Shown here: positions 1 to 5,985 of the stretch, piece by piece
Position numbering within the stretch: the first letter of the stretch is position 1
Layout: each line of letters opens with the position of its first letter
Assembly (NCBI GenBank): GCA_903643055.1
Contig: CAHJWV010000462.1
Coordinates: forward strand, 1 to 5,985
Reading direction: 5' to 3'
DNA length: 5,985 bases
From: Burkholderiales bacterium
GTDB taxonomy: Bacteria; Pseudomonadota; Gammaproteobacteria; Burkholderiales; Burkholderiaceae
Made by a program: the position numbers and the translations under genes
The notes under the pieces: generated by a model
What the model saw: the letters and a program-made list of their open reading frames with translations, nothing else
Told to the model about the DNA's origin: nothing
Database searches by the model: none

Positions 1-2
1 TC

Positions 3-815
3 ACCGGCCTGGGCGTCATCGCGATGTTGAGCCCGCTGACCGGCGGGCTGATCGTGCAATGGCTGAACTGGCATGCCGTGCTGTCGGTGGTCGCGGTCTT
101 CGGCGCGCTGACGCTTTCGCTCGTGATCTGGAAGTTCACCGAAACTGTGCCGCAACGCAACCCGCACGCCACCCGGTTGCGGCCGATGCTGGCCAACTGG
201 CGCGAGGTGCTCAGCAATCCGACCTTTCGCGCCTGGGCCTTGCTGTCGTCATTGACCTACGGCGGCATCTTCGTCGTGCTGGCCAGCTCGTCGTTCGTCT
301 TCACCGAAGCGCTGGGCCGCTCGCGCCTGGAGATGGGCACGGTACTACTGTCTTGCTCGTTGTCATACACGCTCGGCACGGTGTTATGCCGGCGGCTGCT
401 GCCCCGGCTGGGCCTGCGCGGCACGGTGGCGATCGGTGGCGCCCTGTCGCTGGCCGGTGGTTTGACGATGGCCGTGTTGAGCCTCATCGGCGTGAGCTCG
501 ATGTGGGCCATCGTCATTCCACTGTGGGTCTATGCGATCGCGCATGGCCTCCACCAGCCCTGTGGGCACGCCGGTGCGGTCGGCCCCTTTCCTGAAAAGG
601 CCGGTACCGCGGCGTCGCTGTCCGGCTTCATCACCACCGTCGTGGCCTTCGCGGCGGGCCTCGTCCTCGGCCGCAGCCTGAATGGCACGGTCTTCCCGCT
701 GACGCTGGGCCTCGGCTTCTTCAGCATCGGCATCGCACTGGTTGCGTGGACGCTCGTGCAGCGCCATGGTGACCCACGCGCCGGCATTCCCGTTTTTCTT
801 CCGACGAATCCATGA
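3..815 (+). CDS. Bcr/CflA-family multidrug efflux MFS transporter, 5' end missing
   Basis: Inner-membrane drug/H+ antiporter of the DHA1 (12-TM) group of the major facilitator superfamily; Bcr/CflA members export drugs such as bicyclomycin or chloramphenicol, but the substrate cannot be told here. The frame is open from base 3, so the gene enters from outside the window; about 270 residues are visible against roughly 400 for the family, so about TM1-4 and the N-terminal motif A are missing. Visible residues begin with [15 protein letters not shown], which fits TM5. Several hydrophobic helices follow, with a basic cytoplasmic loop around positions 150-220. The diagnostic Bcr/CflA stretch [20 protein letters not shown] lies at 552-611, followed by LSGF. 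The ATG at 24 is internal, not the start. The stop codon (813-815) overlaps the miaA start in an ATGA. Family call firm; substrate unknown. Confidence 0.9.
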   Translation, partial: TGLGVIAMLSPLTGGLIVQWLNWHAVLSVVAVFGALTLSLVIWKFTETVPQRNPHATRLRPMLANWREVLSNPTFRAWALLSSLTYGGIFVVLASSSFVFTEALGRSRLEMGTVLLSCSLSYTLGTVLCRRLLPRLGLRGTVAIGGALSLAGGLTMAVLSLIGVSSMWAIVIPLWVYAIAHGLHQPCGHAGAVGPFPEKAGTAASLSGFITTVVAFAAGLVLGRSLNGTVFPLTLGLGFFSIGIALVAWTLVQRHGDPRAGIPVFLPTNP

Positions 816-1819
816 CCCCACTTCCCCCTTACCTCTGCCTGGCCGGCCCGACCGCCTCCGGCAAGACCGCTACCGCGCTGGCGATTGCCGAAACCCTGAC
901 ATCGCAGCGACCGGTCGAAATCATCAGCGTCGACTCGGCGCTGGTCTATCGCGGCATGGACATCGGCACCGCCAAGCCCACGCCGGCCGAGCGCGCGGCC
1001 GTGCCGCATCACCTGATCGACATCATCGAGCCGTCAGAGTCGTATTCGGCCGCGCGCTTCGTTACCGATGCCGAACGGCTGATCGTCGAGATCAGCGCAC
1101 GCGGCCACCTGCCTTTGCTCGTCGGCGGCACGATGCTGTATTTCAAGGCCTTGTTCGAAGGGCTCGATGCGATGCCCGCCGCCGACCGCGAGGTGCGGGC
1201 CGCGCTGGCCGAGCAACTGCAGCGCAAAGGCCTGCCCGCGCTCTATGCCGAATTGAAGCGTGTCGACCCCGTCACCGCCGAGCGCCTGAAGCCCGCCGAT
1301 CACCAGCGCATCCAGCGTGCGCTGGAAGTGTTTCGCGTCAGCGGCCAGCCGCTGTCGAGCTTTCACAGCGAGAAGCCGCAGCGCGATTTGCCAACCTTGA
1401 TCTCGCTTGAACCGCAAGACCGTGCCTGGCTGCATGAGCGCATTGCCAAACGCTTCGAGCAGATGCTGGCGCAAGGCCTGGTCGAAGAGGTCGAGACGCT
1501 GGAAGCACGTGGCGATCTCGACGCCGATCTGCCGTCGATGCGCTGCGTCGGCTATCGCCAGACCTGGGAAGCCCTGGTCGGCGAAGACCTGAGCGATCTG
1601 CCCGAGCGCGGCATTGCCGCGACGCGCCAGTTGGCCAAGCGCCAGATCACCTGGCTGCGCGGCATGCCGCATCGGCAGATCGTGGCCTGCGATGCCCCGG
1701 ATGCGATCGAACGCGCGACCACGATCGCGCGCGACTGGCTGGCCTCGCTCGAAGCACAGCACCCGGTCCTCGCTGACACAGTCACTGGAGGCGAGCACTC
1801 CGGTGCTGTGAACCCATGA
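812..1819 (+). CDS. miaA: tRNA dimethylallyltransferase (tRNA A37 isopentenyltransferase) MiaA
   Basis: Cytoplasmic enzyme that transfers the dimethylallyl group of DMAPP to N6 of A37 in tRNAs reading UNN codons, giving i6A37, the precursor of ms2i6A. The 335-residue protein shows all family landmarks in order: P-loop GPTASGKT (12-19); [17 protein letters not shown] (40-56) with the catalytic-type Asp41; PHHLID (65-70); [11 protein letters not shown] (104-114) with Thr107 matching the conserved catalytic Thr; [11 protein letters not shown] (163-173); [10 protein letters not shown] (243-252); and [15 protein letters not shown] (270-284). E. coli MiaA is about 316 residues; the extra length here is mainly a non-conserved C-terminal tail. 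The ATG at 812 overlaps the stop of the upstream transporter (ATGA) and puts the P-loop at the usual distance from the N-terminus. No clear Shine-Dalgarno precedes it, so translation probably depends on coupling. Its own stop overlaps the next gene, again as ATGA. Confidence 0.98.
   Translation: MTPLPPYLCLAGPTASGKTATALAIAETLTSQRPVEIISVDSALVYRGMDIGTAKPTPAERAAVPHHLIDIIEPSESYSAARFVTDAERLIVEISARGHLPLLVGGTMLYFKALFEGLDAMPAADREVRAALAEQLQRKGLPALYAELKRVDPVTAERLKPADHQRIQRALEVFRVSGQPLSSFHSEKPQRDLPTLISLEPQDRAWLHERIAKRFEQMLAQGLVEEVETLEARGDLDADLPSMRCVGYRQTWEALVGEDLSDLPERGIAATRQLAKRQITWLRGMPHRQIVACDAPDAIERATTIARDWLASLEAQHPVLADTVTGGEHSGAVNP
1787..1815 (+). promoter_or_regulatory. Possible hairpin-bridged ribosome-binding site for the ABC ATPase gene
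   Basis: A strong GGAGG (1787-1791) lies 24 nt before the ATG at 1816, too far to act directly. Between them a 5-bp stem AGCAC/GTGCT (1794-1798 with 1803-1807) closes a TCCG loop. If folded, it leaves about 10 unpaired nucleotides between GGAGG and ATG, closer to a usable spacing. All of this lies inside the miaA tail, whose stop overlaps the ATG, so simple translational coupling may be enough. The motif and pairing are seen; the function is inferred. Confidence 0.3.
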
Positions 1820-2466
1820 CCTTGCTGGCGGTCCGCTCGCTGCGCAAGCTTTACGGTGACACCGCCGTCTTCAGCGATGTCGACCTGGATGTCGCGGCCG
1901 GCGAGTTCGTCGCAATCCTCGGTGAATCCGGTGTCGGCAAGTCGACCTTCCTGAATTGCATCGCCGGGCTCGATCCTGTGGACGGCGGCTCGGTGCACAT
2001 CGCTGGCACTGAAGTCACCTCGCTTGCCGAACCTCAGCAGGCGCTGTTCCGGCGCGCACATCTGGGCTTCGTGTTCCAGGCTTTCCACGTACTGCCGCAT
2101 TTGAGCGTGGCTGAGAACGTCGGCCTGCCGCTGCTGCTGCAAAAAACGCCCGATGCGGCCCGCGTGCAATCGCTGCTGGAGGCGGTCGGCATCGGCGCGA
2201 TGGGCGATCGGCTGCCGCAAACGCTGTCCGGCGGGCAACTGCAGCGTGTGGCGATCGCGCGCGCGCTGATTCATCGACCGCAACTCATCCTGGCCGATGA
2301 ACCGACCGGCAACCTCGACCCGGCCACCGCCGAGAAGATGATGGACTTGCTCGCCGCCCAGGTGCGTGAGCACGGCGCGGCCTGCGTACTGGTCACGCAT
2401 TCGCACACCGCCGCGGCCCGGGCCGATCGCGTGCTCACGCTGACCGCCAGCGGCATGCAAGGCTGA
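1816..2466 (+). CDS. ABC transporter ATP-binding protein, MacB/LolD superfamily (YbbA-like)
   Basis: Cytoplasmic nucleotide-binding subunit that drives the FtsX-type permease encoded immediately downstream. The 216-residue protein is a single complete NBD: Walker [10 protein letters not shown] (36-44), Q-loop Gln88 in [18 protein letters not shown], signature [15 protein letters not shown] (137-151), Walker B LILADEP (157-163) with catalytic Glu162, D-loop GNLD (165-168), and H-loop His195 in VLVTHSH. The ADEPTGNLD form and the Q-loop context are typical of the LolD/MacB/FtsE/YbbA group, whose members couple ATP hydrolysis to motion of periplasmic domains rather than to classic substrate channelling. 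The ATG overlaps the miaA stop, and the permease follows after 3 nt. The partner's size and two-half layout favour YbbA over LolD (which pairs with LolC/E) or MacB (where NBD and permease are fused). Superfamily certain; subfamily and substrate inferred. Confidence 0.95.
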   Translation: MTLLAVRSLRKLYGDTAVFSDVDLDVAAGEFVAILGESGVGKSTFLNCIAGLDPVDGGSVHIAGTEVTSLAEPQQALFRRAHLGFVFQAFHVLPHLSVAENVGLPLLLQKTPDAARVQSLLEAVGIGAMGDRLPQTLSGGQLQRVAIARALIHRPQLILADEPTGNLDPATAEKMMDLLAAQVREHGAACVLVTHSHTAAARADRVLTLTASGMQG

Positions 2467-2469
2467 GCG

Positions 2470-4983
2470 ATGCTGCAACTGCTGCGCCGCCTGTCATGGC
2501 CGGAGTGGCGCCATCACCCGTGGCGCAACCTCGCGGCCTTGCTCGCGGTGATGCTCGGCGTGGCGCTGGCGTTCTCGGTGCAATTGATCAACCAGTCGGC
2601 GTTGAACGAGTTCAGCTCGGCCGTGCGCGCCATCAACGGCCAACCCGACTTCGAAGTGCGCAGCCAGCACAGCGGCTTCGACGAGGCGCTGTATGAGCGC
2701 GTCGTCGGCCATCCGCAGGTGGCGATCGCCAGCCCGGTGATCGAAATCGACACCTATGCGATCGATGCGCAAGGCCAGCGCGTCGCACTGCGCGTGCTGG
2801 GGCTGGATGCGCTGGTGGCCGCATCGCTCTCACCCGCCTTGCTGCCGCACCCCAGCGACGCCACCGACCGGCTGTCCTTGCTCGACCCCCAGGCGATCTT
2901 CCTGAATGCCGCAGCCCAACTACGCCTGGCCGCTGGCGCGATCCAGCTGCAAACACAGCACGGCAAGCTGACACTGCAACAACGCGGCACCGTCTCGGCC
3001 GCCGGGCCGCCCTTGGCGGTGATGGACATCGCCGGCGCGCAAGCCAGCTTTGGCTGGCTGGGCCGGCTCAGCCGCATCGACGTGAGGCTGGCTACCGGCG
3101 CCGATCGGGCCACGGTCGTGAAGGCGCTCGCGCTGCCGGAAGGCTTGCGCGCCGCCGCGCCCGATGAAGCGGCGCAGCGGGTCTCGAACGTCTCGCTTGC
3201 CTACCGCGTCAACCTCACGGTGTTGGCCTTGGTGGCGTTGTTCACTGGCGCCTTTCTGGTGTTCTCGATCCTGTCGCTGTCGGTCGCCAAGCGCCAGCCG
3301 CAGCTGGCGTTGCTGGGTGTGCTCGGCCTGGGCGCACGCGAGCGGCTGTGGCTGGTGTTGATGGAATCGGCGGTGCTCGGCATCGTCGGCAGCGTGCTGG
3401 GCCTGGCGCTCGGCACCGCGCTCGCATCGCTGGCCTTGCGCCTGCTGGCCGGCGATCTGGGCGGTGGCTATTTCCCTGGCGTCGCGCCCACGCTGCAGTT
3501 CAGCGCACTCGCCGCACTGATCTATGGCGCGCTCGGCGTTGGCGCCGCGGTGATCGGCGGCTGGCTGCCGGCACGTGCCGCGCAGCGCTTGGCCCCGGCG
3601 CAAGCGCTGAAGGGGCTGGGCAGCGCTTCAGCGGGCAAGAGTTCGGTTTGGCTTGGGCCGGTGCTGTTGATCGCAGGCGTGTTGCTGGCGCTGCTGCCGG
3701 CGATCGGCGGTGTGCCGCTGGCGGCTTACGGCGCGGTTGCCTGCCTGCTGTTCGGTGGCATTGCCTGTGTGCCAGCCGGCGTCGGCGCGCTGTTGCGGCT
3801 GTGGCCCACACCGCGCAACGCACTGGTGCTGTTGGCGGTGCAGCGCGCGCGGCATCAGCGGCACACCGCGACCGTCGCGGTGGCCGGCGTGGTCGCGAGC
3901 CTGAGCCTCGCGGTGGCGCTGACGGTGATGGTGTCGAGCTTCCGCGACTCGGTCACCCGCTGGTTGCAAGACGTGCTGCCGGCCGATCTGTATGTGCGCG
4001 CCGCACCGAACAGCCTGATCGGCGATGTCGTCACGCTGCCGCCCGAACTCGTGCGCCGCGCCGCGCAGATCGATGGCATTGCGCGCGTCAGCAGCCAGCG
4101 CGTTTCGACCCTGCAGCTCGATGCGACGCGGCCCGCCGTCACCCTGCTCGCCCGGCCCTTGAGCGACGACGCCCGCGAGCTGCCTTTGATCGGCGAGTTG
4201 CGTGCTGTACCGCCCGGTGAGATCGGCGCTTTCGTCAGCGAAGCGATGGTCAGCCTGTATGGCGCGGCGCCGGGCACGCACCTGACGCTGCCCTTGTCCA
4301 CGAAGCCTGCCGGCATGACGGTCTTCATACGCGGCGTCTGGCGAGACTATGCCCACCAGCACGGCGCGATCACGCTGCCGATGAGCGATTACCGCCGCCT
4401 GACCGGCGACGAGCGCATCAACGACATGGCGCTGTGGCTGCAGCCCGGCGCCGATGCCGCAGCCATTCAGGCCCAGCTTCGGCAACTTGCCGTCTCGGCC
4501 GGCAGCGACCCCGGCCTGCTTGAATTCGCCAGCGTGGCGCAGATCCGCGCGATGTCGCTGCGCATCTTCGACCGCAGCTTTGCCGTCACCTATTGGCTGC
4601 AGGCGGTGGCCATCGCGATCGGCCTGTTCGGCATTGCTGCCAGCTTCTCGGCCCAAGTGTTGGCACGTCGCAAGGAGTTCGGGCTGCTGGCCCACCTCGG
4701 CTTCACGCAGCAACAGGTGCTGAAGGTGGTGGCGGTCGAAGGCGCGGTCTGGACGGCCACCGGCGCGCTGCTCGGCCTGGCGCTCGGCATCGCGGTCAGC
4801 GTCGTGCTGGTCGACGTCGTCAATCCACAGAGCTTTCACTGGACGATGGAACTGGTGCTGCCCTGGCCGCGGCTGACGCTGCTGTGCGCCGCCGTCATCG
4901 CCGCCGGCACCGTGACCGCCTGGCTGTCGGCACGAGGCGCAGCCCGCCGGCAGATGGCTTTGGCAGTGAAGGAAGACTGGTAA
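2470..4983 (+). CDS. ABC transporter permease, FtsX/MacB-type, two-half YbbP-like
   Basis: Inner-membrane partner of the preceding ATPase, 837 residues; E. coli YbbP is about 800. It is a tandem duplication of the MacB-type unit. TM1 is at about 20-40 (NLAALLAVMLGVALAFSVQL), followed by a periplasmic domain of about 205 residues. TM2-4 lie at about 249-273, 293-323 and 344-371 (FtsX domain 1, ending with the PAQALKG coupling region near 377). Two linker TMs follow at about 393-412 and 415-444. The second half starts with a TM at about 466-490, a second periplasmic domain to about 707, then TMs at about 710-732, 757-785 and 801-825 (FtsX domain 2, with ARRKEFGLLAHLGFT between them). This gives ten TMs. 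The start has AAGG (2459-2462) 7 nt upstream and lies 3 nt after the ATPase stop. Lipid or hydrophobic-molecule handling in the envelope is plausible from relatives; the substrate is not determinable here. There is no lipocalin, membrane-fusion or TesA-like gene beside it in this window. Confidence 0.94.
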   Translation: MLQLLRRLSWPEWRHHPWRNLAALLAVMLGVALAFSVQLINQSALNEFSSAVRAINGQPDFEVRSQHSGFDEALYERVVGHPQVAIASPVIEIDTYAIDAQGQRVALRVLGLDALVAASLSPALLPHPSDATDRLSLLDPQAIFLNAAAQLRLAAGAIQLQTQHGKLTLQQRGTVSAAGPPLAVMDIAGAQASFGWLGRLSRIDVRLATGADRATVVKALALPEGLRAAAPDEAAQRVSNVSLAYRVNLTVLALVALFTGAFLVFSILSLSVAKRQPQLALLGVLGLGARERLWLVLMESAVLGIVGSVLGLALGTALASLALRLLAGDLGGGYFPGVAPTLQFSALAALIYGALGVGAAVIGGWLPARAAQRLAPAQALKGLGSASAGKSSVWLGPVLLIAGVLLALLPAIGGVPLAAYGAVACLLFGGIACVPAGVGALLRLWPTPRNALVLLAVQRARHQRHTATVAVAGVVASLSLAVALTVMVSSFRDSVTRWLQDVLPADLYVRAAPNSLIGDVVTLPPELVRRAAQIDGIARVSSQRVSTLQLDATRPAVTLLARPLSDDARELPLIGELRAVPPGEIGAFVSEAMVSLYGAAPGTHLTLPLSTKPAGMTVFIRGVWRDYAHQHGAITLPMSDYRRLTGDERINDMALWLQPGADAAAIQAQLRQLAVSAGSDPGLLEFASVAQIRAMSLRIFDRSFAVTYWLQAVAIAIGLFGIAASFSAQVLARRKEFGLLAHLGFTQQQVLKVVAVEGAVWTATGALLGLALGIAVSVVLVDVVNPQSFHWTMELVLPWPRLTLLCAAVIAAGTVTAWLSARGAARRQMALAVKEDW

Positions 4984-5052
4984 ATCTGCGGCGTTCCAGC
5001 GCCATCACGATCGCCAGTCAGTTCCCGGATTCGCACCGTTGCGCAGGGCTTC

Positions 5053-5079
5053 GCCTCAGGCCGTGCGGCGGCCTGAGGC
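5053..5079 (+). terminator. GC-rich hairpin, likely terminator of the miaA/ABC operon
   Basis: A perfect inverted repeat GCCTCAGGCC / GGCCTGAGGC (5053-5062 with 5070-5079), extendable inward by a G-C pair (5063/5069) to 11 bp with a 5-nt loop. It sits 70 nt after the permease stop. The following bases (TTGCC) are only weakly T-rich, so intrinsic termination would be imperfect. The alternatives are a 3'-end stabilising hairpin or a dispersed palindromic repeat unit. Confidence 0.5.
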
Positions 5080-5269
5080 TTGCCGTGAAATGCCGATGTG
5101 GATAAATCCCGCGATGAATGTTGGTATCTGACGGTATGGTTTCGACAGCCGCGCGCGGGCGTTGCTGCATGTGTTTTCCATGACCAGCCACGGCACATGA
5201 ATGTCCTGGCCTACCCAGGGATGGCTGCGTTGTTTGCCGTTCGTTCGATCCACCCCGCTCGTCTCCCTT

Positions 5270-5273
5270 GAGG
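5270..5273 (+). promoter_or_regulatory. Shine-Dalgarno GAGG for the 64-residue frame
   Basis: GAGG lies 7 nt before the ATG at 5281, which is near-optimal spacing. It is the main reason to believe that translation really begins at 5281 and not at the later ATG of the overlapping frame. Confidence 0.5.
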
Positions 5274-5280
5274 CCCGGCC

Positions 5281-5475
5281 ATGAGTAGCTACCGCATCAG
5301 CCCAGTTAAACGCCACAGTCCCGCCATCTCGGCGCCCACGGTCCCGTCGCAGCCCATCCCTGAACAAGCCTCCAGGTCGCGCTCGCGCACGCTCGTCACC
5401 GGCCTGATCGGCTTGGCGTCACGCATGTCGAGCTCCAAAGCCGATCAAGGGTCAAGGCCCCACGCGGCATGTTGA
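5281..5475 (+). CDS. Hypothetical 64-residue Ser/Pro-rich protein; possible N-terminus of a frameshifted type III effector-like gene
   Basis: No family recognised. The protein starts MSSYRISPVKRHSPAISAP. Its first 35 residues hold nine Ser and six Pro, and the first acidic residue is Glu28. A mildly hydrophobic stretch, TLVTGLIGLA, lies near 37-46, but it is too short and too late for a Sec signal. Amino-terminal Ser/Pro enrichment without acidic residues is the usual description of type III secretion signals, so an effector N-terminus is a reasonable inference. No secretion gene or clear hrp-type promoter box is visible to support it. The start at 5281 is backed by GAGG at 7 nt. The frame ends at 5473-5475, inside the start of the next open frame. 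Adding one C in the run at 5458-5461 would run it straight into that frame. It may therefore be a broken gene's 5' part rather than a stand-alone peptide. Confidence 0.5.
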   Translation: MSSYRISPVKRHSPAISAPTVPSQPIPEQASRSRSRTLVTGLIGLASRMSSSKADQGSRPHAAC

Positions 5476-5985
5476 GCCACATCAAGGCAGGTCTGCGAGA
5501 AGGTTGGAACTCGATCGATAAGGGCAATCTGTCGGCTGTGATGTCGACTGCCGCTCACGCGGAACACCATGGCTTGGGGGTCCTTGAAGCGGTCGTGCCG
5601 GCGCTGGCTCGCGCAGGAAAAGAGTTCTCGCGCGGCTACAAGCGAACTCAGGGCACCCCTCCGATGTCTGCGAAGGAGATGAGCGCCGAGGTGGACAAGG
5701 CAGGGACTCAAGCGGCCGCAAGAACGGCCAGCTTCGTCCAGACCATCCGCCCCTTAAGCACCGCGATCCGGGATGCCTATCAAAATCGAAAGATGGGGGG
5801 CGCAACAGGGCCATCGACGGTCCGTCGACGCAACGAGACGGCGCCAAGCGCGACATCGCCAAAATCGCCCAAGCCATCACTCACGCTGTTCACCTCATTT
5901 CCTGATCTTCAAAGTCCACAGCCCCGGCGTGCCGAAGCGCATGGAGACACATCGCCGCTGGGTACGGCAAAATTTCAGAGGCAGC
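5469..5985 (+). CDS. Hypothetical protein, Ala-rich helical then Pro/Ser-rich, open past the window end
   Basis: No family recognised. From the ATG at 5469 the frame has no stop through 5985 (172 codons visible); it is also open upstream to 5364, just after a TGA at 5361-5363. Residues 1-108 look helical and amphipathic (for example MLSHIKAGLREGWNSIDKG, then GVLEAVVPALARAGKEFSRG, and a charged Ala-rich part to about 108). Residues 109-172 are Pro/Ser/Thr- and Arg-rich and look disordered. There is no Sec signal and no clear membrane helix. The ATG has no good Shine-Dalgarno and overlaps the previous frame's stop by 7 nt, so initiation would need coupling, or the true start is at 5281 with a frameshift between. 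Codon use is more relaxed than in the operon (more A/T-ending codons, with AGA, AGG, CGA and a TTA). The helix-plus-linker layout and N-terminal context suit a secreted effector, but this is inference. The minus-strand frame over 5482-5880 is Pro/Arg/Ser/Cys-rich and looks like a shadow. Confidence 0.5.
   Translation, partial: MLSHIKAGLREGWNSIDKGNLSAVMSTAAHAEHHGLGVLEAVVPALARAGKEFSRGYKRTQGTPPMSAKEMSAEVDKAGTQAAARTASFVQTIRPLSTAIRDAYQNRKMGGATGPSTVRRRNETAPSATSPKSPKPSLTLFTSFPDLQSPQPRRAEAHGDTSPLGTAKFQRQ

Larger units (their letters stand above)
4984..5280 (+). other. Non-coding gap between the operon and the accessory-looking region
   Basis: 297 nt with no convincing gene on either strand. It holds an 11-bp hairpin (separate entry), a less GC-rich stretch around 5080-5145, and at the right edge a GAGG ribosome-binding site. 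A minus-strand frame of about 100 codons crosses 5056-5367, but its composition (Arg-, Gly- and Ser-rich, no domain) looks like chance coding in GC-rich DNA. I saw no tRNA, direct-repeat, CRISPR or insertion-sequence end here. Confidence 0.6.

Noticed and set aside
24..815. ATG at 24 as the start of the MFS gene
   Set aside because: The frame is open to base 3 with family-like residues before this Met, and starting at 24 would leave a transporter missing about a third of its helices.
1034..1798. Long minus-strand frame (254 codons) opposite miaA, and similar ones opposite the ABC genes
   Set aside because: They lie wholly opposite certain genes, have Arg/Gln/Gly/His-rich translations and no domains; such shadows are expected at this GC content.
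5080..5106. Possible promoter, TTGCCG (5080-5085) with GATAAA (5101-5106)
   Set aside because: Spacing is 15 nt and both boxes match the sigma-70 consensus only partly, and it would start about 170 nt before the gene; too weak to call.
5240..5247. TTCGTTCG, considered as a hrp/PIP-type regulatory box upstream of the effector-like frame
   Set aside because: The known boxes need two TTCG half-sites about 15-16 nt apart; here they are adjacent and I found no correctly spaced partner upstream.
5056..5367. Minus-strand open frame of 103 codons across the gap
   Set aside because: It is Arg/Gly/Ser-rich without a recognisable domain, overlaps the hairpin and the plus-strand start with a good ribosome-binding site, and looks like chance openness in GC-rich DNA.
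5482..5880. Minus-strand open frame of 132 codons
   Set aside because: Its Pro/Arg/Ser/Cys-heavy composition is typical of an antisense shadow; the plus-strand frame over the same bases has a more protein-like helical composition and is longer.

Overview
The window is GC-rich (strong G/C preference at third codon positions in its first 5 kb) and carries proteobacterial core genes. The protein sequences and gene packing best fit a betaproteobacterium, probably of the order Burkholderiales. That placement is inferred from style and composition, not from a marker gene.

Layout. Positions 1 to 4983 are one tightly packed plus-strand gene string. It holds the 3' two thirds of a Bcr/CflA-type MFS drug-efflux transporter, a complete miaA (tRNA A37 dimethylallyltransferase), and a complete two-gene MacB/LolD-superfamily ABC transporter (ATPase plus an 837-residue FtsX-type permease, organised like E. 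coli YbbA/YbbP). The first two junctions are 4-nt ATGA stop/start overlaps and the third is a 3-nt gap, so the four genes are probably co-transcribed and translationally coupled. The functions differ: drug efflux, tRNA modification, and envelope or lipid-type transport. Here the operon looks like a unit of co-expression rather than a single pathway.

Positions 4984 to 5280 are a non-coding gap. It contains a perfect 11-bp GC-rich hairpin that probably ends the operon and, at its right edge, a good Shine-Dalgarno sequence.

From 5281 to the window end the character changes: codon use is more relaxed, the proteins are Ser/Pro/Ala-rich, and I recognise no family. A 64-codon frame with a good ribosome-binding site overlaps by 7 nt a second frame that stays open to the end of the window (172 codons visible). 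The first 27 residues of the short frame contain no acidic residue and many Ser and Pro, which resembles a type III secretion signal. Adding one C to a CCCC run at 5458-5461 would join the two frames into one smooth protein. The region is either a frameshifted (or phase-variable) secreted-effector-like gene or two overlapping small genes. It is the most interesting part of the window and the least certain.
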